Assembly (NCBI RefSeq): GCF_031181385.1 | Contig: NZ_JAPSKV010000020.1 | Coordinates: 1 to 45,747 of the forward strand | Length of the DNA: 45,747 bases | DNA from: Fredinandcohnia onubensis | GTDB taxonomy: Bacteria; Bacillota; Bacilli; Bacillales; Bacillaceae_L | Direction of reading: 5' to 3' | Part shown: positions 8,171 to 17,942 of the stretch, piece by piece | Layout of the letters: the number at the start of each line of letters is the position of its first letter | How positions within the stretch are numbered: position 1 is the stretch's first letter | The notes under the pieces: generated by a model | Told to the model about the DNA's origin: nothing | Database searches by the model: none | What the model saw: the letters and a program-made list of their open reading frames with translations, nothing else | Translations under genes and position numbers: made by a program

Positions 8171-8821
8171 GTGAATCTTGAACAATCAAAAATACCACAA
8201 GCAACTGCCAAAAGGCTGCCACTTTACTATCGATTTTTGAAAAATTTGCATGCCTCAGGAAAGCAGAGGGTTTCATCTGCAGAATTAAGTGATGCGGTTA
8301 AGGTTGATTCCGCCACAATTCGGAGAGATTTTTCTTATTTCGGAGCATTGGGAAAAAAAGGATATGGCTATAATGTCAATTATTTATTATCCTTTTTTAG
8401 TAAGACCCTAGATCAAGACGAGTTAACGAAGGTTACTCTAATCGGTGTAGGGAATTTAGGTACAGCATTTTTACATTATAATTTTTCGAAGAATAATAAT
8501 ACAAAAATTGAGCTTGCGTTTGATGTGGATTATAATAAGGTAGGTAGTAGTATTGGTGGAGTAAAGGTATGCCATCTTGATGACCTTGAAAAAGAATTGC
8601 CTGATGATGTAACAGTGGCCATTTTAACGGTGCCAGTTGGGGCAGCTCAGTCGATTACAGACCGCTTGGTCAATAAAGGGATCAAGGGTATTCTTAATTT
8701 TACCCCAGCAAGAATCAATGTGCCTGAACATATTCGGGTCCACCATATCGATTTGGCTGTAGAACTGCAAGCCCTTGTATATTTCTTAAAGCATTATTCA
8801 AATGATTCAATTGAAGAATAA
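8171..8821 (+). CDS. rex: Redox-sensing transcriptional repressor Rex
   Basis: Rex senses the NADH/NAD+ ratio and represses fermentation and respiration genes when NADH is low. The 216-aa protein has an N-terminal winged helix (about residues 10-75, including [20 protein letters not shown] and [14 protein letters not shown]) and a Rossmann domain starting [12 protein letters not shown]. Start GTG 8171 has GGAGG eight bases upstream. I looked for a Rex operator upstream of moaC and found no convincing palindrome. Confidence 0.96.
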   Translation: MNLEQSKIPQATAKRLPLYYRFLKNLHASGKQRVSSAELSDAVKVDSATIRRDFSYFGALGKKGYGYNVNYLLSFFSKTLDQDELTKVTLIGVGNLGTAFLHYNFSKNNNTKIELAFDVDYNKVGSSIGGVKVCHLDDLEKELPDDVTVAILTVPVGAAQSITDRLVNKGIKGILNFTPARINVPEHIRVHHIDLAVELQALVYFLKHYSNDSIEE

Positions 8822-8856
8822 AAATAGATCTTACAATTGCAGGGAGGTGACTTACA

Positions 8857-9048
8857 GTGGGAAGTCTTGGATTTGGTAGTATTTTATTGATTGTATTTGC
8901 AGCTTTATTAATCTTTGGACCGAAGAAGTTACCTCAACTAGGAAAAGCAGCAGGTAATACATTGCGTGAGTTTAAAAACGCAACAAAAGGTTTAGCAGAT
9001 GATGACGATGATGATGTTAAGAAGAATGAAACTCAAGATGTGAAGTAA
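8857..9048 (+). CDS. tatA: Twin-arginine translocase subunit TatA
   Basis: A 63-aa protein with the TatA/E layout: a short N-terminal membrane helix (ILLIVFAALLIFG), the hinge motif FGPKKLPQLGKAAG, an amphipathic helix, and an acidic tail containing six Asp in a row (DDDDDD). It forms the Tat pore together with TatC encoded eight bases downstream. Start is GTG 8857 with GGGAGGTGA upstream. By position it equals B. subtilis TatAy. TatB is not encoded here, as usual for Firmicutes two-component Tat systems. Confidence 0.95.
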   Translation: MGSLGFGSILLIVFAALLIFGPKKLPQLGKAAGNTLREFKNATKGLADDDDDDVKKNETQDVK

Positions 9049-9055
9049 TGATAGG

Positions 9056-9814
9056 ATGAGTCACATGAACGAAAAAGAAATGTCCGTCTATGATCATATT
9101 GGAGAGTTACGAAAACGACTGATCTACATAGTCGTTTTCTTCTTCATTGTTGCATTAGGAAGCTTTTTTCTCGCAGAGCCAGTTATACTTTATTTGCAAA
9201 ATGCAGAGGAAGCAAAAGAGCTGACAATGAATGCTTTCCGTATGACAGACCCAATTAAAATCTATATGCAATTTGCTTTTATCATTGCTCTTGTTATCTC
9301 ATCTCCTTTTCTACTTTATCAGCTTTGGGCCTTTATCAGTCCTGGCTTATATGAGAAGGAAAGAAAGGTAACCTTGAGTTATATTCCGCTTTCGGTAATC
9401 CTTTTTTTATTAGGAGTTTCTTTCTCCTACTTTATTTTGTTCCCGTTTGTAGTGAACTTTATGACAAGATTAGCGGTTCGCCTTGATATTAATCAGGTGA
9501 TAGGGATAAACGAATATTTTCAATTCCTTTTGCAATTGACTTTACCGTTTGGCTTTTTGTTTCAACTACCGGTTATTGTGATGTTTTTAACAAGATTGGG
9601 AATTGTAACACCCATGTTTTTATCACAAATTCGAAAGTACGCGTATTTTATTCTATTAGTCATCGGAGGTTTAATCACACCTCCTGAAATAATCTCGCAT
9701 TTAATGGTTACAGTACCATTGTTCGGATTATATGAAATCAGTATTCTCGTGTCAAAAAGTGCCTACAGGAAGGCGCTAAAAGCAGAAATGGAAGCGGCAA
9801 ATTCGATGGAGTAG
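9056..9814 (+). CDS. tatC: Sec-independent protein translocase subunit TatC
   Basis: TatC recognises twin-arginine signal peptides and forms the translocase core with TatA in the cytoplasmic membrane. The 252-aa product has six predicted membrane segments and the conserved ELRKRL near the N-terminus, SPGLYEKERK in the first large loop and LGIVTPMFL later. ATG 9056 is listed because the same N-terminal extension exists in B. subtilis TatCy. ATG 9065 has better spacing from the weak upstream AGG and is possible. Confidence 0.96.
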   Translation: MSHMNEKEMSVYDHIGELRKRLIYIVVFFFIVALGSFFLAEPVILYLQNAEEAKELTMNAFRMTDPIKIYMQFAFIIALVISSPFLLYQLWAFISPGLYEKERKVTLSYIPLSVILFLLGVSFSYFILFPFVVNFMTRLAVRLDINQVIGINEYFQFLLQLTLPFGFLFQLPVIVMFLTRLGIVTPMFLSQIRKYAYFILLVIGGLITPPEIISHLMVTVPLFGLYEISILVSKSAYRKALKAEMEAANSME

Positions 9815-9825
9815 AGAAGATGTCA

Positions 9826-9860
9826 TAAAAAAATAACCTCAGCTGTGAGGTTATTTTTTT
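9826..9860. terminator. Bidirectional terminator between tatC and ydiK
   Basis: A stem AATAACCTC / GAGGTTATT with a 6-nt loop is flanked by A and T runs on both sides, so it can end both the rightward tat transcript and the leftward ydiK-ydiL transcript. The ydiK stop codon lies inside its right arm. Confidence 0.88.
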
Positions 9861-10060
9861 GTTTTTGTGATCTTTTTTATTTTACCGTGCAGGACAAACA
9901 TTCGGATTGCCACACCAAAGTCGAAGGTTGCGACAAGTGCTAGAAGGATGGTAGAGAAATTCCAAACGGTCTCTGTCGCACTATTAATCGCAATATAGGT
10001 AAACAGAGTCCCCATTAACGCGTAAATGATGCCCATTACAAAAGGTGAAGTTCTTCGCAT
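9851..10060 (-). CDS. ydiK: Small membrane protein YdiK (DUF4305-like)
   Basis: A 69-aa protein with two membrane helices (about residues 8-27 and 36-56) and a Lys-rich C-terminus (KIKKITKTKK). Size, order (between tat and ydiL) and topology match B. subtilis YdiK of the DUF4305 family, whose function is unknown. It is separated by three bases from the upstream ydiL gene, so they are cotranscribed. The stop lies within the shared terminator hairpin. Confidence 0.8.
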   Translation of the reverse strand: MRRTSPFVMGIIYALMGTLFTYIAINSATETVWNFSTILLALVATFDFGVAIRMFVLHGKIKKITKTKK

Positions 10061-10063
10061 AAA

Positions 10064-10789
10064 TTAAAAGCCTCCAATAAATGTCTGTTGCAGCTTCTCG
10101 GCTTGCTTCATGATCCTTTCTATATCATCTGCAAAAATCGTTTGAACCACTACAACAAAAGTATTCATTGCAACATGTGCAAAGATCGGAACGATAATCC
10201 GTTTTGTCCGTACATAAAGGAATGCAAAGGTAAAGCCCATCGCTGTATAAATCAGAAGGTGCGTAAAGTCCATATGCACAACTGCAAAGATTAATGAACT
10301 AATCAAGGCAGAAATGAAAAAGTTAAATTTTTTATATAAGGATCCAAAAATAATTTGGCGAAAGATAATTTCCTCTAGGATTGGTCCAATAATGGAAACG
10401 ACGATTACAAGCAGTGGCAAGGATTTGACCAAGGCCATAATTTCTTGGGTGTTCTCAGAACCAGCCTCAATTCCAAGTAAATGAATCTCAATATTTGCTG
10501 CAATAACCTGAGCAGTCATTGCCATGAATATACCTGCAATTGCCCATCCAATCGCTTCCCCTTTTGAAGAACGATGAAGACTTTGATGTCTTTCCTTAAT
10601 ATCTTGTCTTAATAAAAATAAAACAATCGGAAGTGCCGCAACAAAACTAATAACAGTCCAAAGGGCAATAATCGTATTCGGGTGTAAATCATCTCCAATG
10701 CCTAATAGCAATAGAAGCGGGATACCTAAAATTCCAGAGAACTGCATGATAATGTAAGTTAAAATGACATACCAATAACGAGCTTTCAT
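10064..10789 (-). CDS. ydiL: CPBP-family intramembrane metalloprotease YdiL
   Basis: A 241-aa multi-span membrane protein with the CPBP (Abi, CAAX-protease-like) motifs: EEIIFRQIIFG (EExxxR), then FAVVHMDF with the second conserved histidine, then the C-terminal HVAMNT. The family includes putative prenyl-protein proteases and bacteriocin-immunity proteins; the substrate here is unknown. It starts at ATG 10789 with an AGGAG upstream and is divergently oriented from groES, the same arrangement as in B. subtilis. Confidence 0.9.
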   Translation of the reverse strand: MKARYWYVILTYIIMQFSGILGIPLLLLLGIGDDLHPNTIIALWTVISFVAALPIVLFLLRQDIKERHQSLHRSSKGEAIGWAIAGIFMAMTAQVIAANIEIHLLGIEAGSENTQEIMALVKSLPLLVIVVSIIGPILEEIIFRQIIFGSLYKKFNFFISALISSLIFAVVHMDFTHLLIYTAMGFTFAFLYVRTKRIIVPIFAHVAMNTFVVVVQTIFADDIERIMKQAEKLQQTFIGGF

Positions 10790-11019
10790 GAAAATCTCCT
10801 TTAGTAGTTGGAATAAATATCAAGTTTTTATACTTTTGTCCACTTTTTGTATTGTATCATATATTCACTTATATCCATTAGTATTATGCAAATCCAAATT
10901 TTCATCGAAAGAAATTAAATTGTTGGTTTATTTTTCCTATCAATAACATAGGATAGATAGGTGGGCCAAGTTTCGAATGATAAAATAGAATTTTTTTGCA
11001 AAATTCTATATCAAATGAC

Positions 11020-11048
11020 TTGCAAAATAGGTAGAGATTATTTAATAT
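11020..11048 (+). promoter_or_regulatory. Sigma-A promoter of groES-groEL
   Basis: A -35 TTGCAA (11020-11025) and a -10 TAATAT (11043-11048) are spaced by 17 bp. Transcription would begin at about 11055, at the edge of the CIRCE operator, so bound repressor would block initiation. The 230 bases between ydiL and this promoter show no gene. Confidence 0.85.
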
Positions 11049-11057
11049 ATAATTGTG

Positions 11058-11084
11058 TTAGCACTCAGGTGAGTCGAGTGCTAA
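11058..11084 (+). promoter_or_regulatory. CIRCE operator (HrcA binding site)
   Basis: A perfect CIRCE: TTAGCACTC, nine-base spacer, GAGTGCTAA. HrcA binds this element and represses groESL and dnaK operons; heat or misfolded protein titrates GroEL and releases repression. In the mRNA the element also forms a 9-bp hairpin in the 5' leader. Confidence 0.98.
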
Positions 11085-11132
11085 TAAGAAGACGAAACTA
11101 ATTATTTATATTATTTGAGGAGGTTGTTTCAC

Positions 11133-11417
11133 TTGTTAAAGCCATTAGGTGATCGCGTTGTTATTGAACTAGTTGAATCAGAGGAAAAAACTGCAAGCGG
11201 AATCGTATTACCGGATTCTGCAAAGGAAAAGCCTCAAGAAGGTAAAGTAGTTGCTGTAGGTACAGGTCGTGTATTAGACAGTGGTGAAAGAATAGCTTTA
11301 GAGGTTGCGGTTGGTGATCGCATTATCTTCTCAAAATATGCTGGTACTGAAGTGAAATATGAAGGTACTGAATACTTAGTATTACGCGAAAGCGACATTT
11401 TAGCTGTAATCGGTTAA
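11133..11417 (+). CDS. groES: Co-chaperonin GroES
   Basis: The 94-aa lid protein of the GroEL folding chamber. The sequence from LKPLGDRV through the mobile-loop region [19 protein letters not shown] to [10 protein letters not shown] is a near-standard Bacillus GroES. The true start is TTG 11133, with GAGGAGG nine bases upstream and the expected N-terminus [10 protein letters not shown] reading frame beginning at 11115 would include the ribosome binding site and is rejected. It is controlled by CIRCE and followed by groEL. Confidence 0.97.
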   Translation: MLKPLGDRVVIELVESEEKTASGIVLPDSAKEKPQEGKVVAVGTGRVLDSGERIALEVAVGDRIIFSKYAGTEVKYEGTEYLVLRESDILAVIG

Positions 11418-11451
11418 TAGACAAACAGCATTTTATATCATAGAATCTTAA

Positions 11452-13100
<1,649 letters not shown>

Positions 13101-13101
<1 letters not shown>

Positions 13102-13138
13102 AAAAGCCTATAAAACCCGTTTATATCAAGGTTTTATA
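13101..13138. terminator. groEL terminator remnant and probable left attachment region
   Basis: TATAAAACC (13109-13117) and GGTTTTATA (13130-13138) form a perfect 9-bp inverted repeat with a 12-base spacer. The left side continues outward as AAAAAAGCC, giving a T-run terminator for minus-strand transcription. The right side, where GGCTTTTTT would be needed to end groEL transcription, instead reads AGCTCATC. This is what one expects if phage integration cut a symmetrical groEL terminator at its right arm. The att role is inferred; attR lies outside the window. Confidence 0.5.
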
Positions 13139-13195
13139 AGCTCATCATCCGTATTAGGTGCCTAAAAGGTGCCGAAACCTAAGCTAAAGCAAAAA

Positions 13196-14386
13196 TTAGA
13201 GGCTTCTCATTAGTTGAGCAAACTTTTGAGAAGCTTCTTTTTTTCTGTCCTTTGTGATGTGTAAATAAACCTGTGTTGTCGTTTCGTCTTCTGTATGTCC
13301 TAAACGATCCATAATTTGAAGAAGTTCAACTCCAGCTTCTGCAAGTAAGGAAGTGTGCGTATGTCGTAATGAGTGCGGCGTTAATCGTTTTCCGATAGAA
13401 GGTGTCTTTTTTAATAAGCTTTCCATTCGGTTTTCCACAGTTTTAATAAAATGTGGATAACCGTAATAAGGTGGATTTAATCTGCCGAAAACAAAGTCTT
13501 TATCGTAATACTCCTTACCTACTTGTAATTTAATCTGTTTTTGTTTAATCTGATGTTTTTGTAGGGCTTGAATGACTTCCTCTTCTACATCTATTTTCCG
13601 AATAGATCCTTTTGTTTTTGGGGGGAGGAGTTTATACTTCTTTGTATTGTTAGTTGGATTATAGTACGTTTTAGTAATATTAATTGTGTTTTCTTTAAAG
13701 TCAATATCCTTCCATTTGAGAGCAAGCAGCTCACCAGCTCTAAGACCAGTCCAAGCCAGTGTCGTAAAAATTACATAATCGTCAATTTCACCTTTTTCTT
13801 TTGCTACATCTAAAAATAATTTTAACTCATGTTTTTCTAGGTATTTATCGACTATGCTTTGATTCTCAATATCTTCTACAGTTTGCTTATCTTTCGGAAT
13901 AAATGCATACTCGGTTGGATCTAAGAGTATTAAATCTTGTTCCATAGCCCTTTTGAAAATCATTCTACCTGTTCCATGAATGCCAGATATCGTATTGTGT
14001 GCTAATTTTTCCTTTTTCTTTAAGTCGTTTAGTGCATTTTGATACATTTTTTTGGTTATATCCTTTATTTTGTAAAGACCAAAATATCTGTTTAAGTGAC
14101 CAATCTCGTGATTTCTTACTCTAATCGTACTAATTTTTACATCAGTTTCACTATATACATCTAGCCACTCCTGGGCCATATCTTTAAATATAATATTGTT
14201 ATCCTCAAACGTTCTTGCTCCAGCAAGTCTTTCGAATTCCTTTAATGCGTCTTTAGCTTCTTTTTGTTTTAGAAAACCTTTTTTAACAATTCTTCGTCTT
14301 GAACCACTTTGAGGGTCAATTCCATTTTCTACAACATACATCCACCGCTCGCCTTTTTTTGTTTGGTATTTCTTTATATATGCCAT
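13196..14386 (-). CDS. int: Phage tyrosine integrase
   Basis: A 396-aa site-specific recombinase that inserts and excises the prophage. The N-terminus (1-60, YIKKYQTKKGERWMYVV) is the arm-type DNA-binding domain, then a SAM-like core-binding domain (about 65-165), then the catalytic domain. Catalytic residues seen are R216 (TGLRAGE), H338 and R341 (HSLRH), H364 (LGHTE) and the nucleophile Y374 (TQVYLH). ATG 14386 is preferred because GTG 14395 lies inside the AGGTG ribosome binding site. It is the leftmost prophage gene, facing groEL, next to the presumed att site. Confidence 0.95.
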   Translation of the reverse strand: MAYIKKYQTKKGERWMYVVENGIDPQSGSRRRIVKKGFLKQKEAKDALKEFERLAGARTFEDNNIIFKDMAQEWLDVYSETDVKISTIRVRNHEIGHLNRYFGLYKIKDITKKMYQNALNDLKKKEKLAHNTISGIHGTGRMIFKRAMEQDLILLDPTEYAFIPKDKQTVEDIENQSIVDKYLEKHELKLFLDVAKEKGEIDDYVIFTTLAWTGLRAGELLALKWKDIDFKENTINITKTYYNPTNNTKKYKLLPPKTKGSIRKIDVEEEVIQALQKHQIKQKQIKLQVGKEYYDKDFVFGRLNPPYYGYPHFIKTVENRMESLLKKTPSIGKRLTPHSLRHTHTSLLAEAGVELLQIMDRLGHTEDETTTQVYLHITKDRKKEASQKFAQLMRSL

Positions 14387-14470
14387 TGTTTTCACCTCAT
14401 CCTTTGAGTTTATATATCGTCTATGAAATGATCATTTTCTTGGCCAGTTGCTTCAAGGTACCTTCCCCTC

Positions 14471-14851
14471 TCATTCTATTAATAATGATAATGTCCTACG
14501 GTTGGGTAATAATTTCAATACATCTTCAATATCAGGTAGCATAATAATAAACTGTCTAACAAGATACGGATCCAAGCCATAACCTTGAATTCTTTGTCTT
14601 ACTCTTTTCATATTGATACCAAGTTTATTTGGAGAATCCACATTAACGATAAGATCTCCTAGGAAAATAGATGCGCTAATTATTGAGTCATCAAATGTGT
14701 CTCTATCGTAATATTCAAAGGGGGCAATGATATCAAAATAAAAAACATGCTTATCCCACTTTATTTCACCAGCACTAAATGTGAGTACGTAGAGGAATGG
14801 GACCTGTTGACCTTCATAATAATCATAGTAAACTCGTTGTTTAGCCATCAT
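14471..14851 (-). CDS. Phage protein of unknown function beside ImmA/IrrE gene
   Basis: A 126-aa protein I do not recognise. It is acidic to neutral, rich in aromatic residues (VYYDYYEGQQVPF at the start), with no membrane span or cysteine motif. The start ATG 14851 has AAGGAG seven bases upstream and overlaps the stop of the metallopeptidase gene by four bases, so the two are translationally coupled. Such a small gene paired with an ImmA-like gene suggests a partner in lysogeny control, but this is only context. Confidence 0.75.
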   Translation of the reverse strand: MMAKQRVYYDYYEGQQVPFLYVLTFSAGEIKWDKHVFYFDIIAPFEYYDRDTFDDSIISASIFLGDLIVNVDSPNKLGINMKRVRQRIQGYGLDPYLVRQFIIMLPDIEDVLKLLPNRRTLSLLIE

Positions 14852-15450
14852 GCTAATGCTCCTTCCTTTTTTCTAATTTGTTTATGAAGCTTATCTAAAA
14901 GAATTTTAGTTTCTCTCGAGTAATTTTCAGGATTTATTTTCGGATATTGAGCATCCATTATTTTTTTAAAAGCTTGATCTGATTTCGACAAATGCAGTTG
15001 GTTTCTAAAGTGAATAAGTCTTCTCTCGGCGAACGTCTCTGTAACCTTAAAGGTTTCTGCTATATATTCAACACCATCCCTTAAATTAAAAAAGTTGCTA
15101 ATTTCGTAGTTTAATAACATAAAGGTTGGGACACAAAAATGAAGAGCAAAGTTTTCAGCCTTCGATTCCTGGATATTTAGAAAATCATTATTCATAACGA
15201 GTTGATTTCCTTCTTGTCTTAGTAAATGACATAGTTCATGAGCGAAATCCTGCCATTGATTTTTCGAATCCAGCCTTTTGTCAATAATTATCTCATCCCT
15301 AAAGAGTCTGCTAGAGAAGTCTTGAAAACTTACTACAAGGCCTAGTCTTGCTGCTATGTCTAAAAAGTCCAGCTGGTGTGGATGATAAATATCTAATTTG
15401 TAGTAAAAGTCTTTAATCCAATCTTCTAATAATGTTGTTTGGTATTTCAT
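14848..15450 (-). CDS. ImmA/IrrE-family zinc metallopeptidase
   Basis: A 200-aa cytosolic protein with the HExxH zinc-binding motif at residues 71-75 (FAHELCHLL) and a downstream ESKAENFALHFCVP segment that supplies the third ligand (E95 or E99). Family members such as ImmA of ICEBs1 cleave the element's own Xre repressor to trigger induction. Here it lies directly downstream of the repressor gene in the same leftward operon, which fits that role. AGAGGTG precedes ATG 15450. Confidence 0.88.
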   Translation of the reverse strand: MKYQTTLLEDWIKDFYYKLDIYHPHQLDFLDIAARLGLVVSFQDFSSRLFRDEIIIDKRLDSKNQWQDFAHELCHLLRQEGNQLVMNNDFLNIQESKAENFALHFCVPTFMLLNYEISNFFNLRDGVEYIAETFKVTETFAERRLIHFRNQLHLSKSDQAFKKIMDAQYPKINPENYSRETKILLDKLHKQIRKKEGALA

Positions 15451-15557
15451 GAATTACACCTCTGTATCGAATGTATGTTCGGTTTTATGTTGAAAAGAAA
15501 AGCCTTAAAAAGGCCTATAATTTCTTCTTAAATTTTTGGGTTCTACCTTGAACTTAT

Positions 15558-15908
15558 TTACTCATTATCTCTTTGCTTGATGTATTCCCAGAATCTAATT
15601 AACTCCTCAATTTTCTCTTCAGGAGCATCTTGCAGATCCTTAAAAAAGATTTTTGTTTTTGGATCTAACAGTTCTTTCCACATTTCATTACTAGAGTTAG
15701 GGTTGTCTCTTCCAGTGATTATGTAATCAATCGATACATCGAAGAATTCAGAGAACTTTACTAGTGTCTCATAATCCGGTCTACGTTCACTTCTCTCGTA
15801 CATACCAATTGTACTCTCACTAAGACCAAACATTTTCCCAAATTCCTTTTGAGAATCTATTCCTTTGCTTTTTCTCAGTTTCCTTAAACGCTCGCCATAA
15901 GTGGCCAT
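15558..15908 (-). CDS. Xre/CI-like phage repressor
   Basis: A 116-aa protein with an N-terminal helix-turn-helix (about residues 5-60: ERLRKLRKSKGIDSQKEFGKM, then LSESTIGMYERSERRPDYETL) and an acidic C-terminal extension, with no LexA-like protease domain. It is divergently transcribed from the Cro-like gene across an operator array, the standard position for the lysogenic repressor. Inactivation by the adjacent ImmA-like peptidase is plausible. ATG 15908 with AGGTG seven bases upstream is preferred over GTG 15917 and ATG 15914. Confidence 0.9.
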   Translation of the reverse strand: MATYGERLRKLRKSKGIDSQKEFGKMFGLSESTIGMYERSERRPDYETLVKFSEFFDVSIDYIITGRDNPNSSNEMWKELLDPKTKIFFKDLQDAPEEKIEELIRFWEYIKQRDNE

Positions 15909-15930
15909 ATTCATCACCTAATTAGATATT

Positions 15931-16026
15931 AACACGAAATGTGTTAAAATAAATATTTTCGCACGAAATGTGTTGACAGCACAAAGTGTGTTGTTTATTA
16001 TATGAATATACACCACGAAATGTGCG
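15931..16026. promoter_or_regulatory. Lysogeny control operators O1-O4
   Basis: Four 15-bp pseudo-palindromes with half-sites NNCAC and GTGNN around a 5-bp centre, mostly GAAAT: O1 at 15931-15945 (AACACGAAATGTGTT), O2 at 15960-15974, O3 at 15978-15992 and O4 at 16012-16026. O2 overlaps the -35 of the rightward promoter, O3 fills its spacer, O4 lies just before the Cro-like gene and O1 lies next to the repressor start. The layout is that of a lambda-like switch; the binding proteins are inferred to be the two divergent Xre proteins. Confidence 0.88.
15973..16001 (+). promoter_or_regulatory. Rightward early promoter of the prophage
   Basis: Consensus -35 TTGACA (15973-15978) and -10 TATTAT (15996-16001) with exactly 17 bp between them. 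Operators O2 and O3 overlap the -35 and the spacer, so repressor binding would block RNA polymerase. It drives the Cro-like gene and presumably the early operon. I could not find an equally clear leftward promoter. Confidence 0.9.
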
Positions 16027-16041
16027 GGAGGAGGTGCGATT

Positions 16042-16278
16042 TTGGATAAACAACAAATAGGTAAAACTTTATTAAAGCTAAGAGGTGACATACCTCGAGA
16101 AAAGGTAGCTAATGATATCGGAATTAGCGTAAGTGCTTTACAGATGTACGAAAATGGTCAAAGAATACCACGTGACGAGATTAAAGTTCGTATCGCAAAC
16201 TATTATCAAAAAACAGTACAAGATATTTTTTTTACCATTCAACCGCACGTAATGTGCGGTAAAGTAAACACAGCTTAA
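16042..16278 (+). CDS. Cro-like Xre-family regulator
   Basis: A 78-aa single-domain helix-turn-helix protein (LLKLRGDIPREKVANDIGI, then SVSALQMYENGQRIPRDEI), first gene of the rightward early operon. By position it is the Cro counterpart that would favour lytic growth by blocking repressor synthesis. Start is TTG 16042 with an excellent GGGAGGAGG eight bases upstream. A fifth operator-like palindrome lies inside its 3' end. Confidence 0.9.
   Translation: MDKQQIGKTLLKLRGDIPREKVANDIGISVSALQMYENGQRIPRDEIKVRIANYYQKTVQDIFFTIQPHVMCGKVNTA
16242..16260. promoter_or_regulatory. Operator-like palindrome O5 inside the cro-like gene
   Basis: ACCGCAC / GTGCGGT is a perfect 7-bp inverted repeat around GTAAT, with the same CAC-N5-GTG core as O1-O4. 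It lies in the last codons of the Cro-like gene, about 225 bp from O4. It could allow looping or a roadblock to elongation, or pair as an mRNA hairpin. Confidence 0.65.
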
Positions 16279-16290
16279 GGAGGTGCCCCC

Positions 16291-16593
16291 ATGCCGCAAA
16301 CAGTTATTACATTTGATGAAATGGAAGCTAATCTCTTCAAATCACGAATGGAAGAGATGTTCCAAAGGGCTTATGAAAAAGGTGTGGAGGATGGAATGAA
16401 GCGGTTTTCATATCCTCCAGTATTAAAGAACGAACATCTTGCTGAAATACTACAAATTGCAATGTCAACTGTAATCAAAGTAACAAGCAATCCATCATTC
16501 CCAAGATTGCAGAACATCAAAGGACGTTACCCGAGAGACTTGGTGTTCGAATGGATTGAAGCAAATTCAACTTATTTAAAGAAGGTGATCTAA
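16291..16593 (+). CDS. Small phage DNA-binding-like protein
   Basis: A 100-aa protein. The C-terminal half (LKNEHLAEILQIAMSTVIK, then NPSFPRLQNIKGRYPRDLVFEWIEAN) resembles the winged helix-turn-helix of excisionases and MerR-like phage proteins, in which the helix pair is followed by a basic wing. It has AAGGAGG upstream and its stop overlaps the antirepressor start by one base. A role in excision or early regulation is possible but unproven. Confidence 0.75.
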   Translation: MPQTVITFDEMEANLFKSRMEEMFQRAYEKGVEDGMKRFSYPPVLKNEHLAEILQIAMSTVIKVTSNPSFPRLQNIKGRYPRDLVFEWIEANSTYLKKVI

Positions 16594-17354
16594 TGAATGA
16601 ACTACAAAGCTTATTCGACTTCCAAGGTCAGCAACTAAGAATGATTATCCATAATAATGAGCCCTACTTCGTTGCAAAAGATGTATGTGACATTCTAGAA
16701 TTATCAAACTCACGGATGGCTTTACAACGATTAGATGAAACAGAAAAGGGTGTAAGTATAATTGACACCCCTGGTGGAAGACAGTCAATGTCAATTATTA
16801 ATGAATCAGGTCTTTACGAATTAATCTTCGCCAGTAGAAAACTAGAAGCAAAGATGTTCAAAAAATGGGTGAAACAAGAAGTACTTCCATCCATAAGAAA
16901 GCATGGTGCGTACATGACACCGCAAACAATAGAACAAGTGTTAACAAGTCCCGACTTCTTGATCCAACTGGCTACCAACCTAAAGCAGGAACAAGAAGCT
17001 CGGAAACTTGCAGAAATGAAATTAGAAAAGCAACAACCATTAGTTCATTTCGCGGAAACTTGTATGGCTAGTGAAAAGGCACTTCTGGTAAGAGAAGTAG
17101 CAAAACTAGCAACAAAACAAGGGATTGTTATTGGAGAAAGAAGACTCTATCAAAAGTTAAGAGAGTGGAAGCTTATATTCACCAATAAAAATGAACCATA
17201 TCAAGAGTATCTAGAACGCGGTTACTTTGAAATAACCCAAGGCGTAAAAGAAAATGCTGGCGGTACTCATGCTTGGTTAACCATGAGAGTCACACCCAAA
17301 GGACAAGCCTACATATTTAATCGCCTAAAGAAAGAAAAATCATTAGTTTCATAA
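16593..17354 (+). CDS. ant: Phage antirepressor (BRO-N plus KilA-C domains)
   Basis: A 253-aa two-domain protein. Residues 1-105 form a BRO-N domain (NEPYFVAKDVCDILELSNSR, then GLYELIFASRKLEAKMFKKW and VLPSIRKHGAYM). Residues about 150-250 form the ANT/KilA-C domain (LVREVAKLA, GERRLYQKLREWKLI, THAWLTMRVTPKGQAYI). Such proteins bind DNA and can counter the prophage repressor. It is the third gene of the early operon, after the Cro-like and small helix-turn-helix genes. Confidence 0.92.
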   Translation: MNELQSLFDFQGQQLRMIIHNNEPYFVAKDVCDILELSNSRMALQRLDETEKGVSIIDTPGGRQSMSIINESGLYELIFASRKLEAKMFKKWVKQEVLPSIRKHGAYMTPQTIEQVLTSPDFLIQLATNLKQEQEARKLAEMKLEKQQPLVHFAETCMASEKALLVREVAKLATKQGIVIGERRLYQKLREWKLIFTNKNEPYQEYLERGYFEITQGVKENAGGTHAWLTMRVTPKGQAYIFNRLKKEKSLVS

Positions 17355-17414
17355 GTCCCACTATTAGATTAACAAAATATACCTATTCCAGTGGTAGAAG
17401 GGGGGTGCTTTAGA

Positions 17415-17942
17415 TTGAAAATTGGTAGAGCTAAAGGAGCGCTCAAAGAAGCTAGACATGAAGTGAAATTGACCCAATTACAATTATCATTTGACACATA
17501 TGATTCGCGAGAAAATATTTCGCATATGGAGAATGGTCGGCATAAGGTTCAACCGAATATATCTAGTTATTTTGCTAACGAACATAACAATCCATGGGTG
17601 GCTATGGAAGCTGCAGCTGAGTACATAAATTGGGGGCCATCTAAGTTGGATGGCGAAGCTGCTGACTTACATAGAACCAGTGTATTGCTGAAAACTCGCG
17701 AAGAATTAGAAGAGGCAATTAAGGCGTTAGATATTGCAGCAAAGAGATTATCGGTAATGCCAAAACAACTACAAGAGCATGATCTTCAAATAATAGAAAA
17801 GTCCATTGATGAGAGTATCGATGTTATTACAGCTTCAAATCATTATGTTGCAGTTCTATGTAAAGAGTATGGACTATCTTGGATGAGAATGTGGACTAAA
17901 CACAAATTGAAACTAGTTCAAAGGAGGTTTTTAAAAAAATGA
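17415..17942 (+). CDS. Helix-turn-helix phage regulatory protein
   Basis: A 175-aa protein. The N-terminal 60 residues (LKEARHEVKLTQLQLSFDTY, then SRENISHMENGRHKVQPNI) look like a divergent Xre-type helix-turn-helix. The rest is helical with a long amphipathic stretch (LLKTREELEEAIKALDIAAKRL). Start TTG 17415 lies about nine bases after AAGGGGGG; GTG 17391 lies upstream of that site and is less likely. Its stop overlaps the next tiny gene (ATGA). Confidence 0.72.
   Translation: MKIGRAKGALKEARHEVKLTQLQLSFDTYDSRENISHMENGRHKVQPNISSYFANEHNNPWVAMEAAAEYINWGPSKLDGEAADLHRTSVLLKTREELEEAIKALDIAAKRLSVMPKQLQEHDLQIIEKSIDESIDVITASNHYVAVLCKEYGLSWMRMWTKHKLKLVQRRFLKK

Noticed and set aside
13568-13813. Plus-strand frames within the integrase gene
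   Set aside because: They lie opposite a clear integrase with all catalytic residues and have no ribosome binding site.
15930-15995. Leftward repressor promoter
   Set aside because: No pair of hexamers with acceptable match and spacing could be found on the minus strand, so I did not list one.
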